A DNA stretch of 40,876 bases from Clostridia bacterium (GCA_017504205.1 JAFVRO010000013.1:1-40876); one strand, 5' to 3'. Counted from the stretch's first letter, positions 1 to 7,501 are shown. Made by a program: numbers and translations. Notes: generated by a model from the letters alone, not told the origin.

Positions 1-588
1 CCCGTTAAGGAAGGTGAGCCGAGAAACCCGACTGCAGTCCTTAAACGCTTCAAGCTGATACTTGAGAGGTCGGGGTGCAAGGACATACGCTTCCACGATC
101 TGCGACACACCTTCGCAACGATGGCACTCGAAAACGGTATGGATATCAAGACGCTCTCCGCTATGATAGGACACATAAGCTCGGAAACCACGCTGAACAT
201 CTACAGCCATATCACCGACACGATGCAACAGCAGGCGGCGGTGAGAATCGACCGAGAGATCGGCGGTACAAACGCAGAAATGCCCGAACCGCCGCCTCCC
301 AAGGTAAGTGACGAGCCAAGTCGTGATGTCTCCACAGAAACGGTTTTTGAGCCGTACAAGTCCAAGATACGCAAGAGTGGCACGGGATGCGTGACGATGA
401 TAAACGACCACCTCTACGAAGGACGGTTCACACCGAGAGTCAACGGAAAACGCATCTCCAAGAATGTCTACGCAAAGACACGAGAGGAATGCGAGGAAAA
501 GCTCGCCGAGCTGATAAAGACGATGAAAGCCGAAATCGCGGAGATGAAAAAGGCGGCGAAGAACGCACAAGGAAAGAGGGGCGACTAA
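1..588 (+). CDS. Tyrosine recombinase/integrase, C-terminal part (5' end outside window)
   Basis: Site-specific recombinase of the phage/ICE integrase type. The reading frame is open from base 1, so the N-terminal and core-binding parts lie outside the window. Visible catalytic signatures are HDLRHTFAT (H-x-x-R box, bases ~97-123), the MIGH box, and LNIYSHIT with the nucleophilic tyrosine codon at 202-204. After the catalytic domain, about 125 further residues follow. Their second half (KIRKSGTG...NGKRISKNVYAKTREECEEKL) resembles the AP2-like arm-binding domain that such integrases normally carry at the N-terminus. The stop codon at 586-588 sits inside a hairpin (576-603). The gene points at tRNA-Pro, which fits an integrative element ending here. 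Family call is sure; the element type is inferred. Confidence 0.92.
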   Translation, partial: PVKEGEPRNPTAVLKRFKLILERSGCKDIRFHDLRHTFATMALENGMDIKTLSAMIGHISSETTLNIYSHITDTMQQQAAVRIDREIGGTNAEMPEPPPPKVSDEPSRDVSTETVFEPYKSKIRKSGTGCVTMINDHLYEGRFTPRVNGKRISKNVYAKTREECEEKLAELIKTMKAEIAEMKKAAKNAQGKRGD

Positions 589-603
589 GAACGGTCGCCC
601 CTC
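576..603 (+). terminator. Hairpin at the integrase stop codon
   Basis: A 10-bp perfect stem, GAGGGGCGAC (576-585) and GTCGCCCCTC (594-603), with an 8-base loop that contains the stop codon. It is followed by AAAATTT rather than a clean T-tract, so termination is plausible but not certain. Its right arm runs into the first copy of the 35-bp repeat. Confidence 0.45.
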
Positions 604-633
604 AAAATTTGCATCGCTGAAAGCAAAGAAAAG
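599..633. repeat. 35-bp direct repeat, copy 1
   Basis: Starts CCCTCAAAATTTGC and ends GAAAGCAAAGAAAAG. It matches copy 2 (1185-1219) at 33 of 35 positions, in the same orientation. Each copy begins in the right arm of a hairpin, yet the two hairpin stems differ in sequence, so only the tail is conserved. The two copies bracket the acetyltransferase gene. Confidence 0.85.
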
Positions 634-642
634 CCAAATCGG

Positions 643-671
643 TTGAAAAGTTTATAAAAATATGATATAAT
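643..671 (+). promoter_or_regulatory. Sigma-A promoter of the acetyltransferase gene
   Basis: TTGAAA (643-648), 17-base spacer, TATAAT (666-671). The gene starts about 39 bases further on, after GAGGTGA at 699-705. Confidence 0.8.
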
Positions 672-709
672 AAACTCACCGATAAATAAGAATTTTATGA
701 GGTGATAAT

Positions 710-1114
710 ATGAACATTGAATATAAAGATATCCATGAATTTGAAGCTAAAGAATTAGAAAGGCTATTTCTTTCTGTTGAATGGTCATCTGGGCATTTTC
801 CTGACAAACTTGCCATTGCGATGAAAAATTATGAAACAGTTTATTCTGCTTGGGATGAAGATAAACTGATTGGAATGATATGTGTTATGGATGACGGAAT
901 AATGAATGCCTATGTACATTATCTTCTTGTTGACCCTGATTATCACGGAAAAACAATTGGAAGAACTCTCGTAAACAAGGTTAAAGAAAAATATAAAGAT
1001 TACTTAAGAATTGTTGTCGTTGCTTATGATGATGAAATGCATTTTTATGAGGCGTGCGGTTTCAAAAAAAGCGAAAATTCTTCGCCGATGTTTATAACGT
1101 CATTGTGGACGTGA
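710..1114 (+). CDS. GNAT-family N-acetyltransferase
   Basis: A 134-residue acetyl-CoA-dependent acetyltransferase, a normal size for a single GNAT domain. The acetyl-CoA pyrophosphate-binding motif A is visible as LLVDPDYHGKTIGRTL (about residues 81-96), followed by the C-terminal FYEACGFKK segment typical of the fold. GAGGTGA at 699-705 fixes the start. The gene has its own promoter and clearly lower G+C and more A/T-ending codons than its neighbours. It lies between two copies of a 35-bp repeat next to an integrase, so it looks like acquired cargo. The substrate (antibiotic, protein N-terminus or small amine) cannot be read from the sequence. Confidence 0.9.
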   Translation: MNIEYKDIHEFEAKELERLFLSVEWSSGHFPDKLAIAMKNYETVYSAWDEDKLIGMICVMDDGIMNAYVHYLLVDPDYHGKTIGRTLVNKVKEKYKDYLRIVVVAYDDEMHFYEACGFKKSENSSPMFITSLWT

Positions 1115-1157
1115 TTCAAACAAATTCCAATTTGTCGGGATGATGATATAGTAGAGA

Positions 1158-1189
1158 GAGGGCTGACAGAAATCAATCTGTCAGCCCTC
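1158..1189 (+). terminator. Hairpin downstream of the acetyltransferase
   Basis: A perfect 13-bp stem, GAGGGCTGACAGA (1158-1170) and its complement (1177-1189), with a 6-base loop. It is followed by AAAATTTGC instead of a T-run. Its right arm enters repeat copy 2, as the hairpin at 576-603 enters copy 1. Confidence 0.45.
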
Positions 1190-1219
1190 AAAATTTGCGT
1201 CGCAGAAAGCAAAGAAAAG
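1185..1219. repeat. 35-bp direct repeat, copy 2
   Basis: Second copy of the repeat at 599-633, differing at two positions (A/G and T/A around the TCGC core). The 186 bases between it and tRNA-Pro hold no gene. They contain a short dyad (GCAAAAC 1259-1265, GTTTTGC 1290-1296) and the hairpin at 1344-1383. Confidence 0.85.
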
Positions 1220-1343
1220 GGATTTTCAAAAAACACTTCAAAAATAGCTTAAAAATCTGCAAAACCGGTGTCCTGTGCCGAAAGAAAGCGTTTTGCAAAA
1301 AACTGTGGTCTTTTGACAAGCGAGCAAATTAGAGATAATAAAC

Positions 1344-1383
1344 AAAAAATCAGTCCTGATCTTGCGAAAAGAACTGATTTTTT
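1344..1383 (-). terminator. Terminator downstream of tRNA-Pro
   Basis: AAAAAATCAGT (1344-1354) and ACTGATTTTTT (1373-1383) form an 11-bp stem that ends in a T-run on the minus strand. Because both flanks are A/T runs it may also stop transcription arriving from the element side. Confidence 0.75.
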
Positions 1384-1405
1384 AGTGCATAAAGCACAGG
1401 TTTTA

Positions 1406-1478
1406 TCGGAATGACAGGATTTGAACCTGCGACATCCTGCTCCCAAAGCAGGCGCGCTACCATCTGCGCTACATCCCG
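1406..1478 (-). tRNA. tRNA-Pro (anticodon UGG)
   Basis: Read on the minus strand it folds as a complete cloverleaf of 73 bases. The acceptor stem is CGGGATG/CATTCCG with one G-U pair, the anticodon arm CCTGC-TTTGGGA-GCAGG carries TGG, and the T arm is GCAGG-TTCAAAT-CCTGT. The discriminator base is A and CCA is not encoded. Its 3' end faces the integrase side, the usual geometry for an element integrated into a tRNA gene. Confidence 0.96.
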
Positions 1479-1497
1479 ACGGCTTTGATACTTTAAT

Positions 1498-1526
1498 ATT
1501 ATATCAAAAAAATTGCTCAAAGTCAA
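1498..1526 (-). promoter_or_regulatory. Promoter of tRNA-Pro
   Basis: On the minus strand: TTGACT (1526-1521), 17-base spacer, TATAAT (1503-1498), placing the start about a dozen bases before the tRNA 5' end. The -35 box lies inside the loop of the upstream gene's terminator hairpin. Confidence 0.75.
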
Positions 1527-1539
1527 TAACCTTGAGCAA
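1506..1539 (-). terminator. Terminator of the phosphoesterase unit
   Basis: TTGCTCAA/TTGAGCAA 8-bp perfect stem (1532-1539 with 1513-1520) followed on the minus strand by seven T. It sits 33 bases beyond the stop codon of the phosphoesterase gene and overlaps the tRNA promoter. Confidence 0.85.
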
Positions 1540-1571
1540 AGTTCTTGGATATTTTGTTAAATAAGTGAGGG

Positions 1572-2288
1572 TCAGAATTCAAGGATGCAGTAGCTGTTTT
1601 GCTCGCCCTCACACATCGCGGGTAATGTGAGATAACGTATACCGTCTATCATGTTATCGGCTCCCTTGTGGTAATGGCCCTGAAGCACCGCCTTGACCTT
1701 TCCGCTTGCGCGTATTATATCTCTTGCCTGTTCGGCGTTTTTTATGATGTGAACAGTACGCGGAATGTTCGGATCCAGATTTTCGTGAGATAATACCACG
1801 CAGGGATATGGGGATTCTGCAAGTGCAGTACTTAAATAAGCTATTTGATCCGGCGGAAGATTTGAGTCAGTCCATAAAACACCCGCCACATCATATCTGT
1901 TCATGTCAGAACGGTAGTTTGCATCAAGTGCAATAAATCTTATACCGCAAACGTCTGCGGTGTACGGCGGAAGAGCAGATCCGATCAGGCGCTCAAGCTC
2001 TTCACCTGTAGCCACGCCGTAATCGTGGTTACCCGGTACAAAGTAGAAGGGAATGCCGTATGAATTTATAAGTGCAAGCACTTCCTTGAAGCATTCAAGC
2101 CCTTCCTCTTTGGTAGCGTTTGGAGCGCGGTCGGTGATATCTCCAAGACAGATGCAGATGTCAACGTTATTTTTTTTAAATTCATCAAGCGCGCAACGCA
2201 TTTTTTGGATCGAAAGTCTCGGTCTGCGCGTTTTGCAGAGAACATCGGCGTTGCAATAATGTGGATCAGTGAAAAGTCCTATTTTCAT
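1572..2288 (-). CDS. Calcineurin-like metallophosphoesterase
   Basis: A cytoplasmic, di-metal phosphoesterase of 238 residues with the full motif set: D8-x-H10, GD at 49-50, GNHD at 86-89, LSHE near residue 180 and GHYH near 215. These residues bind the two metals and the phosphate in this superfamily. Substrates range from cyclic nucleotides to ADP-ribose derivatives and cannot be assigned here. The start is placed at MKIGLFTDPH because the catalytic fold begins there; the open frame runs 15 codons further upstream into the preceding gene without a conserved segment. It lies 14 bases after the neighbouring unknown gene and is probably co-transcribed with it. No strong ribosome binding site is visible, so coupling to the upstream gene is possible. 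Confidence 0.88.
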   Translation of the reverse strand: MKIGLFTDPHYCNADVLCKTRRPRLSIQKMRCALDEFKKNNVDICICLGDITDRAPNATKEEGLECFKEVLALINSYGIPFYFVPGNHDYGVATGEELERLIGSALPPYTADVCGIRFIALDANYRSDMNRYDVAGVLWTDSNLPPDQIAYLSTALAESPYPCVVLSHENLDPNIPRTVHIIKNAEQARDIIRASGKVKAVLQGHYHKGADNMIDGIRYLTLPAMCEGEQNSYCILEF

Positions 2289-2302
2289 TTTTAATAAAGG
2301 TT

Positions 2303-3262
2303 TTACTTCGTTCCGGATATGGAGAAGAGGCATTTAAATAACGAAGGCTTTGAGGTTTTTTTACCGTACACGCCGGTAAACTCCTTTTCAAGTATTTCAT
2401 ACGTCAAATGTAGAGAGTCAAGGTCGGTCGTGCAATACACATCAACAATATCACTAAAACATTTCTTTAGCTTGGGGGCGTATTTTTCAAGATCTTCATT
2501 GTTTTCGAAAAGGACAATGAATTGTACTGTTTTGATCGATTCAGGTAGATTTCCTGATTTGAATGCTGCCTCGAATCTGTCAAGCTTGCTTGAAACATAG
2601 GTGTCAAAATCGCGGTTTGAGGTCATGCTGACGTTTCTGAAAGCGGTTATTGCAATAAGTCTTCCATCATACTCGAAGCAAGAGGGTATCCTCACAATAG
2701 GAGTACCGTCATCATGCTTTATCGCACAATTATGTTTTGGTGAAACCGAAGATAAGTCACTGATACCCAAAGACTTGATTATTGCTAACATTGCCTGATT
2801 GCACACCAATATACGTTTCAACTGTGATATTGACGGCATGCCCGGCTTTAAGTCGCGATAAAAGGTGACCGAGTCCTCACTTATAAGTCGCCTTGCAAGC
2901 ACTCCGGCGCTGTAATAACGCAGGTTTGCGCCCGAGCTTGAATATGCAGTCAGAACCCCAAGCTTTGCAAGCCTTTCAAGCAGTACTGCGGGTTTATGCG
3001 TGATTTTATCAAGCGTTTCTTCAAGCATATTGAGTTCAACAAATTGTCTTACGGTAAAATATTTCAGCACGCTGAGTGCATGAAGTATAATATTTATCTC
3101 ATCCCTTGTAACATGTCCTTCATTTAAAGCAAACTGAACCTTAGTAAACTTTGCACCTTTGTATAACGGAAAAAGGTTTATCTCGGTTTCTCCCTTGAAC
3201 ATGGAAAACGGTGAAACCGTTGCTTTGATATCATTGGATGAGACGAAAGTATTTTGCGCCAT
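2303..3262 (-). CDS. Hypothetical protein with winged-helix-like N-terminal half
   Basis: A 319-residue soluble protein that I do not recognise with certainty. Residues ~45-115 (VLKYFTVRQFVELNML, then KPAVLLERLAKLGVLTAY) look like a winged-helix DNA-binding segment. The C-terminal half alternates beta strands and helices (FIVLFENNEDL, VDVYCTTDLDSL) as in nuclease-like or Rossmann-like folds. The layout recalls replication-relaxation-type proteins of mobile elements, but no catalytic residues can be named. It has no signal peptide or membrane segment. A consensus promoter and GGGA ribosome binding site precede the start codon. It is first in a two-gene unit with the phosphoesterase. Real gene: sure. 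Function: open. Confidence 0.85.
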   Translation of the reverse strand: MAQNTFVSSNDIKATVSPFSMFKGETEINLFPLYKGAKFTKVQFALNEGHVTRDEINIILHALSVLKYFTVRQFVELNMLEETLDKITHKPAVLLERLAKLGVLTAYSSSGANLRYYSAGVLARRLISEDSVTFYRDLKPGMPSISQLKRILVCNQAMLAIIKSLGISDLSSVSPKHNCAIKHDDGTPIVRIPSCFEYDGRLIAITAFRNVSMTSNRDFDTYVSSKLDRFEAAFKSGNLPESIKTVQFIVLFENNEDLEKYAPKLKKCFSDIVDVYCTTDLDSLHLTYEILEKEFTGVYGKKTSKPSLFKCLFSISGTK

Positions 3263-3338
3263 TATCTTGTTCCCTTTCTAATCATATTTTGGTGGAAAAC
3301 AATCAGTTGTTGCACTAAAATATGAAATTATATATACT

Positions 3339-3367
3339 ATTATACTATTTATCTGCTCATAAGTCAA
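3339..3367 (-). promoter_or_regulatory. Promoter of the unknown gene/phosphoesterase unit
   Basis: On the minus strand TTGACT (3367-3362), 17-base spacer, TATAAT (3344-3339). It shares a 287-base AT-rich divergent intergenic region with the promoter at 3454-3483. Confidence 0.85.
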
Positions 3368-3453
3368 TAACTATATTAAAAAAGAGCAAAAAAATTTGCT
3401 AAATTTCGAATATGCGCAAAATGACCAAAACTGTATATTTTCTTGTTTATATA

Positions 3454-3483
3454 TTGACTTTATCTGTTGAAATATGTTATAAT
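3454..3483 (+). promoter_or_regulatory. Promoter of the TIR/Sel1 gene
   Basis: TTGACT (3454-3459), 18-base spacer, TATAAT (3478-3483), about 66 bases before the start codon chosen for the TIR/Sel1 gene. Confidence 0.8.
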
Positions 3484-3549
3484 ATCTGTGTATATACGTC
3501 TTGTGCGTATGAGTCGGAAAACTGTTGATTAGTGGCGGAGGATTGGTTG

Positions 3550-6500
3550 ATGCACGGAAGCACTGAACTGTCGATTAATGGTATGAATAAAAAATATGCC
3601 GTTGTGAGCTACACGCTGTCTGACTGTGTAGATGCAACCGACATCATAGAGCGCCTTCAGTCTTTTGGACTTAATGTGGTATTGTGCCCGGATAATATCG
3701 ACGTAAATAAGAGGGATGAGCAAATAAAGCACTCGTCCGCTCTCATTGTTATTCTTCCTCCCGGAGGAACGGGCAGACTGAGAGTTCAGGATGACCTCGA
3801 GCGCGCAAAGGCGTCGGGACGCCCTGTCATCTTTTGCGCCTATTATGACGTACACGATGCAAAGGATAGCTCGCATCTTGAAAGCCTTGCCCGCAGTATG
3901 AGTGAGAGCGGAATAAGAATAATCAATATGAGCGAACACAAGGGAAATAGTTTCCTTATTCGTGTCTTTGTAGATAATGCGTCGGCTGTCGGTTCTGCTC
4001 TTTATGCAGAGCAGGCATTTTACGGAGGAAGAGCGGAATATCTTGAAAAAGAGTCTGAAAAGCAGTCATTCTCCCCGCTTGAATGGTACGAATACGGTCT
4101 CAGAGCCATTGAAAACGGTAACTCCGAGGAGGGAATTGCCGCCATCGCACGCGCCGCAGATCTTGGTTATGCACCTGCCGCAAATGAGATAGGTAGTATG
4201 TATGAGAACAAGAAGATCAGGATCGGATATCTCAGTCAGGACGAAAGTGAGATCGCAAGCGTAGTCTGGTATGCTAAGGCGGCAGCTATGGATGACGGTA
4301 TTGCTCAGTTTAATCTCGGAAGATGCTACGAGCGCGGTATATCCGTCGCCTGCGACAAGGAAAAGGCAGTTCAGCTCTATATGCAGGCAGCATTTAAAGG
4401 CGTTGGACGCGCACAGTGCCGACTGGCAGAATGCTATGAGCAAGAGGGAAGCGGCGTCGAGGTAAGTGTTGCAAACGCAATAAAATGGTACAGAAAGGCA
4501 GCCGCGTCGGGAGACAGCGTGGCGCAGTACAGACTCGGAATAAAATATCTGCAAGGAAGAGAGATCGAGCGAGACTACGGTAAGGCAATCGCCTTTTTCA
4601 AGCAGTCTGCATCACAGAATAACCCCGATGCACTTTATCATCTTGCGGTATGCTACGATGAAGGTACGGGAACGGAAAGAAGCGAGCGTCGCGCATTCGA
4701 GCATTATGAGGCGGCGGCTAACGCAGGCCACGTTGACGGAATGTATAAGAGCGGTGTTTGTTGCGAAATGGGAATCGGAACATTCACAGACCTACAACGC
4801 GCCGCAGAATATTATAAGCTTTCAGCCGAGAATGGAAACGTTCAGGCACAGTGCAGCATCGGACGTTGCTATATGTTCGGTAAGGGCGTTAAGGTTGACG
4901 ATGCCGCCGCACTTAAATGGTACGAGCTTGCGGCGCAGAACGATAATTTCGATGCCTGCTATTACGTTGGTGTGTGCTATCAGTTTGGTAAGGGAGTAGG
5001 TATAAGTCCCGAGAAAGCAGTATATTGGTACAACAAGGCTGCAAGAAATAACCACGCATCAGCGCAAAATAATCTCGGCGGATGCTATGCCGTCGGTTTT
5101 GGAGTCGCGCAAAACTATGAAAATGCCGTTTATTGGTACAGACGCGCCGCAGAGCAGGACAATCCCGTTGCACAGTTCAGACTCGGTGTATGCTATGAGA
5201 TGGGCAGAGGTGTTCCGAAGGATTTTGAAAAGGCAGTTGAATGGTATAAATTATCTGCAGCTCAAGGATATGCGCCCGCTTGTAATAACCTTGGAGGATG
5301 TTACGCAGGCGGATGCGGAGTATCAGAGGACCTGAGTGAGGCGGTTAAATGGTACAAGATCGCCGCAGACGGCAATAACGCATCCGGACAGCTCAGACTT
5401 GGACTTTCGTATAAGTATGGCAAGGGCGTGGAAAAAAACCTTGGAGATGCATTCAGATGGTTGCTCCGTGCCGCAGAGCAGGGGCTTGCGGATATAGCTG
5501 ACGTTACGGTTTCAGGCGGAATACGCAGGGAAAATAAACGCTATATGTCAAATGAGAGCATACGGATTGCTCAATTTGAGACCGCTGAGTGCTACAGACA
5601 CAAGTTGGGCGTTAATAAGGATGATGCGGAAGCGTTTATCTGGTATCGCAGATCTGCAGAACGTAAGCACCTCAGGGGAATATACGAAACGGCTAAATGT
5701 CTGCTCGAAGGTATCGGTACTGCAAAGGATCCCGTTGCTGCTTGTTCACTCTTCGAGATGGGCGCAAAAATGGGAGACGCAGATTGCTTCAATGAGCTTG
5801 GCCTTTGTATGATGAACGGTACGGGTACGGCTCAGAACGGACAAAACGCATTTAAACTCTTCTCAAAGGCAGAGTCCATGGGTAACGTTAACGCAATATT
5901 TAATATAGGCCGTTGCCTTGAACTTGGTATCGGCGTTACCAAGCAACCGCGCGAGGCGGTGAATAAGTACGTTGAAGCGGCAACACATGGCGATGTTCAG
6001 GCGATGATAAGACTTGGTGACCTGTATTACGCAGGTGCGTATGTTGGCCAGAGCTATACAAGCTCGGTCGAGTATTATAAGAGAGCCGCGCAGACCTTAA
6101 ATCCCGAGGCGTGCTTCAAGCTCGGAGTCAGCTACGAATTTGCCAAGGGTGTTGAAAGAAATCCCGAGTACGCATTCAAATGGTATAAAGCCGCCGCTGA
6201 CGGTGGATACCTCAATGCTATGTATGCGATGGGTAAATGTTATCTTGAGGGAATAGGCACCGAGGTGGACGAATACCTTGCATTCCAATTCTTCAAAAAA
6301 GGTGCAAGTGGTGACCACGCGCCGGCGCAGTATAAGCTTGCCGAGTGTTACTACGCGGGACAGGGAACAGAGCCCGATCATGTGTTGGCTCTTGAATATT
6401 TACATAAATCGGCACAAAAGAACGACGTGTTCGCACTTTACCGTCTGGGGGACTTCTATTACAACGGTATAGGATGCGATAAGGACATTGAAAAGGCACT

Positions 6501-6801
6501 TCATTATTACAAGCTCGCCGCAGACAAGGGTAATCCAATGGCTCAGTTTATCGTCGGAAAGACGCTTCTTGAAGGAACTCTGGTCGATTCGGATTATCCC
6601 GGAGCGGCACATTATCTGTCCCTTGCCGCGGATCGAAATGTTGCAGAGGCGCAATATCTCTGGGGATATTGCCTTGAGATCGGTATAGGAACGGACAGAG
6701 ACGCAGTAGAGGCAGTTCAGTATTACAAAAAAGCTATGGAGCGAGGACATAAGAAGGCGGCAAAAGCGTTCAAAAAGCTCGCAAGAAAAATCAAGGTTTA
6801 A
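3550..6801 (+). CDS. TIR-like domain protein with about two dozen Sel1 repeats
   Basis: A 1083-residue protein without signal peptide or membrane helices. Residues ~14-130 resemble a bacterial TIR (TIR_2) domain: KYAVVSYTLSD, then ALIVILPP, then a DDLERAKASGRPVIF helix-strand unit. From about residue 160 to the end there are roughly 23 Sel1-like units of 36 residues with the pattern A-x-x-W-Y-x-x-A-A...LG-x-C-Y-x-x-G-x-G-V. One unit near residue 640 is enlarged. Sel1 arrays are alpha-solenoids that bind partner proteins; TIR domains either hydrolyse NAD or act as adaptors. The residue aligning with the catalytic glutamate appears to be Asp82, though this alignment is by eye. The start at 3550 is chosen because GGAGG at 3537-3541 lies 8 bases before it; GTG at 3532 lies upstream of that site. 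Followed after 18 bases by the next gene. Confidence 0.9.
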   Translation: MHGSTELSINGMNKKYAVVSYTLSDCVDATDIIERLQSFGLNVVLCPDNIDVNKRDEQIKHSSALIVILPPGGTGRLRVQDDLERAKASGRPVIFCAYYDVHDAKDSSHLESLARSMSESGIRIINMSEHKGNSFLIRVFVDNASAVGSALYAEQAFYGGRAEYLEKESEKQSFSPLEWYEYGLRAIENGNSEEGIAAIARAADLGYAPAANEIGSMYENKKIRIGYLSQDESEIASVVWYAKAAAMDDGIAQFNLGRCYERGISVACDKEKAVQLYMQAAFKGVGRAQCRLAECYEQEGSGVEVSVANAIKWYRKAAASGDSVAQYRLGIKYLQGREIERDYGKAIAFFKQSASQNNPDALYHLAVCYDEGTGTERSERRAFEHYEAAANAGHVDGMYKSGVCCEMGIGTFTDLQRAAEYYKLSAENGNVQAQCSIGRCYMFGKGVKVDDAAALKWYELAAQNDNFDACYYVGVCYQFGKGVGISPEKAVYWYNKAARNNHASAQNNLGGCYAVGFGVAQNYENAVYWYRRAAEQDNPVAQFRLGVCYEMGRGVPKDFEKAVEWYKLSAAQGYAPACNNLGGCYAGGCGVSEDLSEAVKWYKIAADGNNASGQLRLGLSYKYGKGVEKNLGDAFRWLLRAAEQGLADIADVTVSGGIRRENKRYMSNESIRIAQFETAECYRHKLGVNKDDAEAFIWYRRSAERKHLRGIYETAKCLLEGIGTAKDPVAACSLFEMGAKMGDADCFNELGLCMMNGTGTAQNGQNAFKLFSKAESMGNVNAIFNIGRCLELGIGVTKQPREAVNKYVEAATHGDVQAMIRLGDLYYAGAYVGQSYTSSVEYYKRAAQTLNPEACFKLGVSYEFAKGVERNPEYAFKWYKAAADGGYLNAMYAMGKCYLEGIGTEVDEYLAFQFFKKGASGDHAPAQYKLAECYYAGQGTEPDHVLALEYLHKSAQKNDVFALYRLGDFYYNGIGCDKDIEKALHYYKLAADKGNPMAQFIVGKTLLEGTLVDSDYPGAAHYLSLAADRNVAEAQYLWGYCLEIGIGTDRDAVEAVQYYKKAMERGHKKAAKAFKKLARKIKV

Positions 6802-6819
6802 AGGAAAGGATCAAAGTCT

Positions 6820-7458
6820 ATGCTCAAAACAGAAAGATACACCGTAATGAATATGGAGAACGCCATCAGAGGAGCACGAAATCCAATGAATAGCTGGGCG
6901 AAAATGGACAGCTATTACGTTACCGATGAGAAAACAGGCGAGCGGAGCTTTGTCCTTGGAGAGAACGATCTCGGTCTTGCCGTAAAGCTTGCAAGAGCCG
7001 GAAGCGATCACAGAAAATTCCTGCGTCAGATATTCGTATCCGTTGATATCACCGCACCGCTTTATTGGTGGAAGGAATTTGATACATATAAGGTAGGAAC
7101 CGTTGCAAATTCCTGCAGTACGATGCACAAGATACACTCCAAGCCCTTTGGAAGAGAGGATTTCTCCTGTGACAGGCTCGACGAAAAAAGCCTCGAGCTG
7201 CTCGATACAGTTATAGCCTTTCTTGAGGAAAGGCGTCAGGAGTTCATTAAGGATCAAAGTAACCGTCAGCCCTGGCACGATATGATCCAGCTTCTTCCGT
7301 CCTCATATAATCAGATGAGAACCGTTACTCTCAATTACGAAAACCTTATTTCAATCTATTACGCAAGAAGAAGTCATAAGCTTGCAGAATGGCACACGCT
7401 CTGCGATTGGATAATGTCACTTCCTTATGCAGATAAGCTTATTGCGGTAAAAGACTAA
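6820..7458 (+). CDS. Phage-type conserved hypothetical protein, possibly ThyX-like
   Basis: A 212-residue soluble protein that I cannot name firmly. Its pattern recalls FAD-dependent thymidylate synthase: an early strand-helix region (FLRQIFVSVDITAPLYWW, ~residues 68-85), EFDTYKVGT, and near the end LLPSSYNQMRTVTLNY then YYARRSHKLAEW. That last part parallels the ThyX segment where R...R...AQ.E residues bind dUMP. The hallmark RHRxxS motif is missing, so it is unlikely to be an active ThyX. Similar proteins seem to occur in phages, but this is from memory. It follows the TIR/Sel1 gene by 18 bases with AAGGAAAGG in the gap, so the two are probably one operon. A terminator follows directly. Confidence 0.85.
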   Translation: MLKTERYTVMNMENAIRGARNPMNSWAKMDSYYVTDEKTGERSFVLGENDLGLAVKLARAGSDHRKFLRQIFVSVDITAPLYWWKEFDTYKVGTVANSCSTMHKIHSKPFGREDFSCDRLDEKSLELLDTVIAFLEERRQEFIKDQSNRQPWHDMIQLLPSSYNQMRTVTLNYENLISIYYARRSHKLAEWHTLCDWIMSLPYADKLIAVKD

Positions 7459-7465
7459 ATAATTT

Positions 7466-7501
7466 AAAAAGAGATGCCTTACGCAAGACATCTCTTTTTT
7501 T
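7466..7501 (+). terminator. Terminator of the TIR/Sel1 operon
   Basis: AAAAAGAGATG (7466-7476) pairs with CATCTCTTTTT (7489-7499) around a 12-base loop, ending in a T-run. The A-run on the other side would also let it end the convergent PHP gene (stop at 7526). Confidence 0.9.

Noticed and set aside
1045..1446. Short minus-strand open frames between the acetyltransferase and tRNA-Pro
   Set aside because: One overlaps the repeat and hairpin region and the other reads through the tRNA gene; neither has a ribosome binding site or similarity.
3532..3549. GTG start six codons earlier for the TIR/Sel1 gene
   Set aside because: The GGAGG site lies downstream of that GTG, so it can only serve the ATG at 3550.
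3700..6780. DNA tandem repeat array in the Sel1 gene
   Set aside because: The periodicity is in the protein (36-residue units); the nucleotide copies are too diverged to be a DNA-level repeat, and nothing resembles CRISPR.
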